NCBI GenBank assembly: GCA_003170035.1
Contig: PMZX01000206.1
Coordinates: forward strand, 6,685 to 20,785
DNA: 14,101 nt
Source of the DNA: Myxococcales bacterium
GTDB taxonomy: Bacteria; Myxococcota_A; Polyangia; Fen-1088
Reading direction: 5' to 3'
Below, in pieces: positions 13,047-14,101 of this stretch. Position numbers and translations under genes: made by a program. The number at the start of each line of letters is the position of its first letter. Positions within the stretch are counted from its first letter, which is position 1. Below the pieces are notes generated by a model. The model searched no databases and was not told the DNA's origin. It worked only from the letters and a program-made list of their open reading frames with translations.

Positions 13047-14101
13047 TCTGTCGCCTCCGTGCCAGCAGCAAGGCGCGCCTGCAATTCTTCCTCGATGAAG
13101 GCACGGCGTTCTGCGCTGGTGATTGCTTCCTGCCTTAGCAGCGGATCGATCATGCGGTACCAGGCAAGAGCCGTCAGCCCGAGGCCAAGTCCGCCCACAC
13201 CGAGCACCACCAGCGGCGCGCCCAGGCGCAGGCGAGCGAGCAGCACGCCAAAGACCAGGGCGGCGGCTGCCCCTAGCAACGTGATGGCCACGCTGCTCGA
13301 CGAAAAGCGAATGCGGGACACGGCGCGGACCGATCGGCCGTCGGGCAGCAGCACCAGAGTCGTGGCCGTGGCCATGAGCAGAAACCCCAGCCACATCCAG
13401 TCGACCAGAGGGTTGCTGACCAGCTTGAGAGCCGCCGTGCCGCCGTCCATGTCGTGGTTGCCCATAGTGACATAGAGATCCTCAGCCAGACCACGCAGGA
13501 TGGCGACCTGGGTGGCCGGCTCCTCGGGTCGTTTGTCGTAGACCCAGCGCGCCGGGAGCAGCTGACCGGCAGGCTTGCCGTCGAGCAGGACGGTGAGTTC
13601 GGCCGTCACCATCTGCTTCTGTCGATCCTCGGTCTGAGAAAACCCGTCAAATCGGATGCCATACTTGCCAAAGCTGTGGGTCTGGCCGACTGACAGGACC
13701 ACCGATTCCTCGTGCTGGAAGGCCTGGCCAGCAAAACCCAGGAACATGAGGGCGACGCCGAGATGGACCAGGTAGCCGGCGTAGGGGCGGCGGATCCGGT
13801 AGAGGAGCGCGCCGAGTGCGGCGCCCGGGCCCTGGCCCGTGCTGCGCATCCGGCCGGCTACGCCGCGGCCGATTTCCTGGACCACCGCTGCGGCGATGAA
13901 GCCCGACAGTGCTAGGCAGAGCAGCGCGGCCTTGGACGAGCCCAACCCGCCGATGGCGCAGGCGCCGGTGGTGACGATTGCCGCGACCACCGGCGCGATG
14001 AGGCGCCGGCGCACCTCGGGCAGCGCGGTTCGGCGCCAGGCCAAAATGGAGCACAGCCCGGTGAGCAGCAGGAGCGCGATCCCGATGGGCACCATCCAGC
14101 G
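13043..14101 (-). CDS. ccmF: Cytochrome c haem lyase subunit CcmF, 3' part (5' end outside window)
   Basis: CcmF is the inner-membrane haem lyase of System I; it takes haem from CcmE and joins it to CXXCH motifs on the periplasmic side. 352 residues are visible and the frame stays open to the window edge (codons for Arg-Trp precede the first Met, at 14095), so this is roughly the C-terminal half of a protein usually near 650 residues. Family marks, numbered from that Met: PYAGYLVHLG with a probable haem-ligand His at 111, a periplasmic segment around 130-225 containing the EDLYVTMG stretch, and the closing DWMWLG membrane segment at 232-250. CcmF normally ends soon after this. Here about 100 residues follow (251-350), with two more hydrophobic segments (about 268-287 and 293-312) and a charged helix. 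The stop overlaps the next start (ATGA), so the two are translationally coupled. The family call is firm; the role of the extension is unknown. Confidence 0.92.
   Translation of the reverse strand, partial: RWMVPIGIALLLLTGLCSILAWRRTALPEVRRRLIAPVVAAIVTTGACAIGGLGSSKAALLCLALSGFIAAAVVQEIGRGVAGRMRSTGQGPGAALGALLYRIRRPYAGYLVHLGVALMFLGFAGQAFQHEESVVLSVGQTHSFGKYGIRFDGFSQTEDRQKQMVTAELTVLLDGKPAGQLLPARWVYDKRPEEPATQVAILRGLAEDLYVTMGNHDMDGGTAALKLVSNPLVDWMWLGFLLMATATTLVLLPDGRSVRAVSRIRFSSSSVAITLLGAAAALVFGVLLARLRLGAPLVVLGVGGLGLGLTALAWYRMIDPLLRQEAITSAERRAFIEEELQARLAAGTEATE

Noticed and set aside
13047..13394. 116-residue N-terminal extension of the 569-residue protein
   Set aside because: It lies entirely within ccmF and would bury the signal peptide; the ATG at 13046 has GGAGG and an ATGA overlap.
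1..14101. tRNA, rRNA, CRISPR or riboswitch
   Set aside because: No regular repeat-spacer pattern, cloverleaf or conserved RNA core was seen in the short gaps, and coding density is near complete.

Overview
The window is a GC-rich bacterial stretch of about 14.1 kb in which every gene I can support lies on the minus strand. Genes overlap by a few bases or sit a few bases apart almost everywhere, so it should be read from high to low coordinates. The mix of a System I cytochrome c maturation locus, multiheme cytochromes, AgmX/PglI-type C-terminal domains, a FecR-type TPR tail and a VIT/VWA protein suggests a delta-proteobacterial lineage, most likely Myxococcota. This is inferred from family content; no rRNA or other marker gene is present.

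Region A (14101 to 9089) is a ccm operon: the 3' part of ccmF (with an unusual C-terminal extension), a 569-residue exported membrane-anchored protein of unknown function, ccmA, ccmB, ccmC, and a 44-codon ccmD that is easy to miss. The products should move haem across the inner membrane and attach it to apocytochromes. ccmE, ccmG and ccmH are not in the window.

Region B (9090 to 4723) is envelope and accessory material: a small exported protein with an AgmX/PglI-like C-terminal domain, a Phd/VapC toxin-antitoxin pair, a large VIT-VWA protein ending in the same AgmX/PglI-like domain, and a short protein resembling only the C-terminal TPR tail of a FecR-type protein. The two AgmX-domain genes carry a matching upstream leader at nearly the same distance from their start codons, so they look like products of a duplication, with the toxin-antitoxin pair now between them.

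Region C (4455 to 1) is four overlapping genes: an outer-membrane beta-barrel, a putative lipoprotein with four CXXCH motifs plus one CX4CH and one CX6CH, a membrane-anchored TPR protein, and an exported cytochrome with twelve CXXCH motifs that runs off the left edge. Barrel plus surface-type lipoprotein cytochrome plus periplasmic-type multiheme cytochrome is the composition expected of a porin-cytochrome conduit carrying electrons across the outer membrane. Region A would supply the haem attachment machinery. I consider this possible conduit with its neighbouring assembly genes the most interesting content of the window.

I see no RNA gene, CRISPR array, insertion sequence or convincing intrinsic terminator. 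The longest gene-free stretch is 4456-4722 (267 bases), described below.
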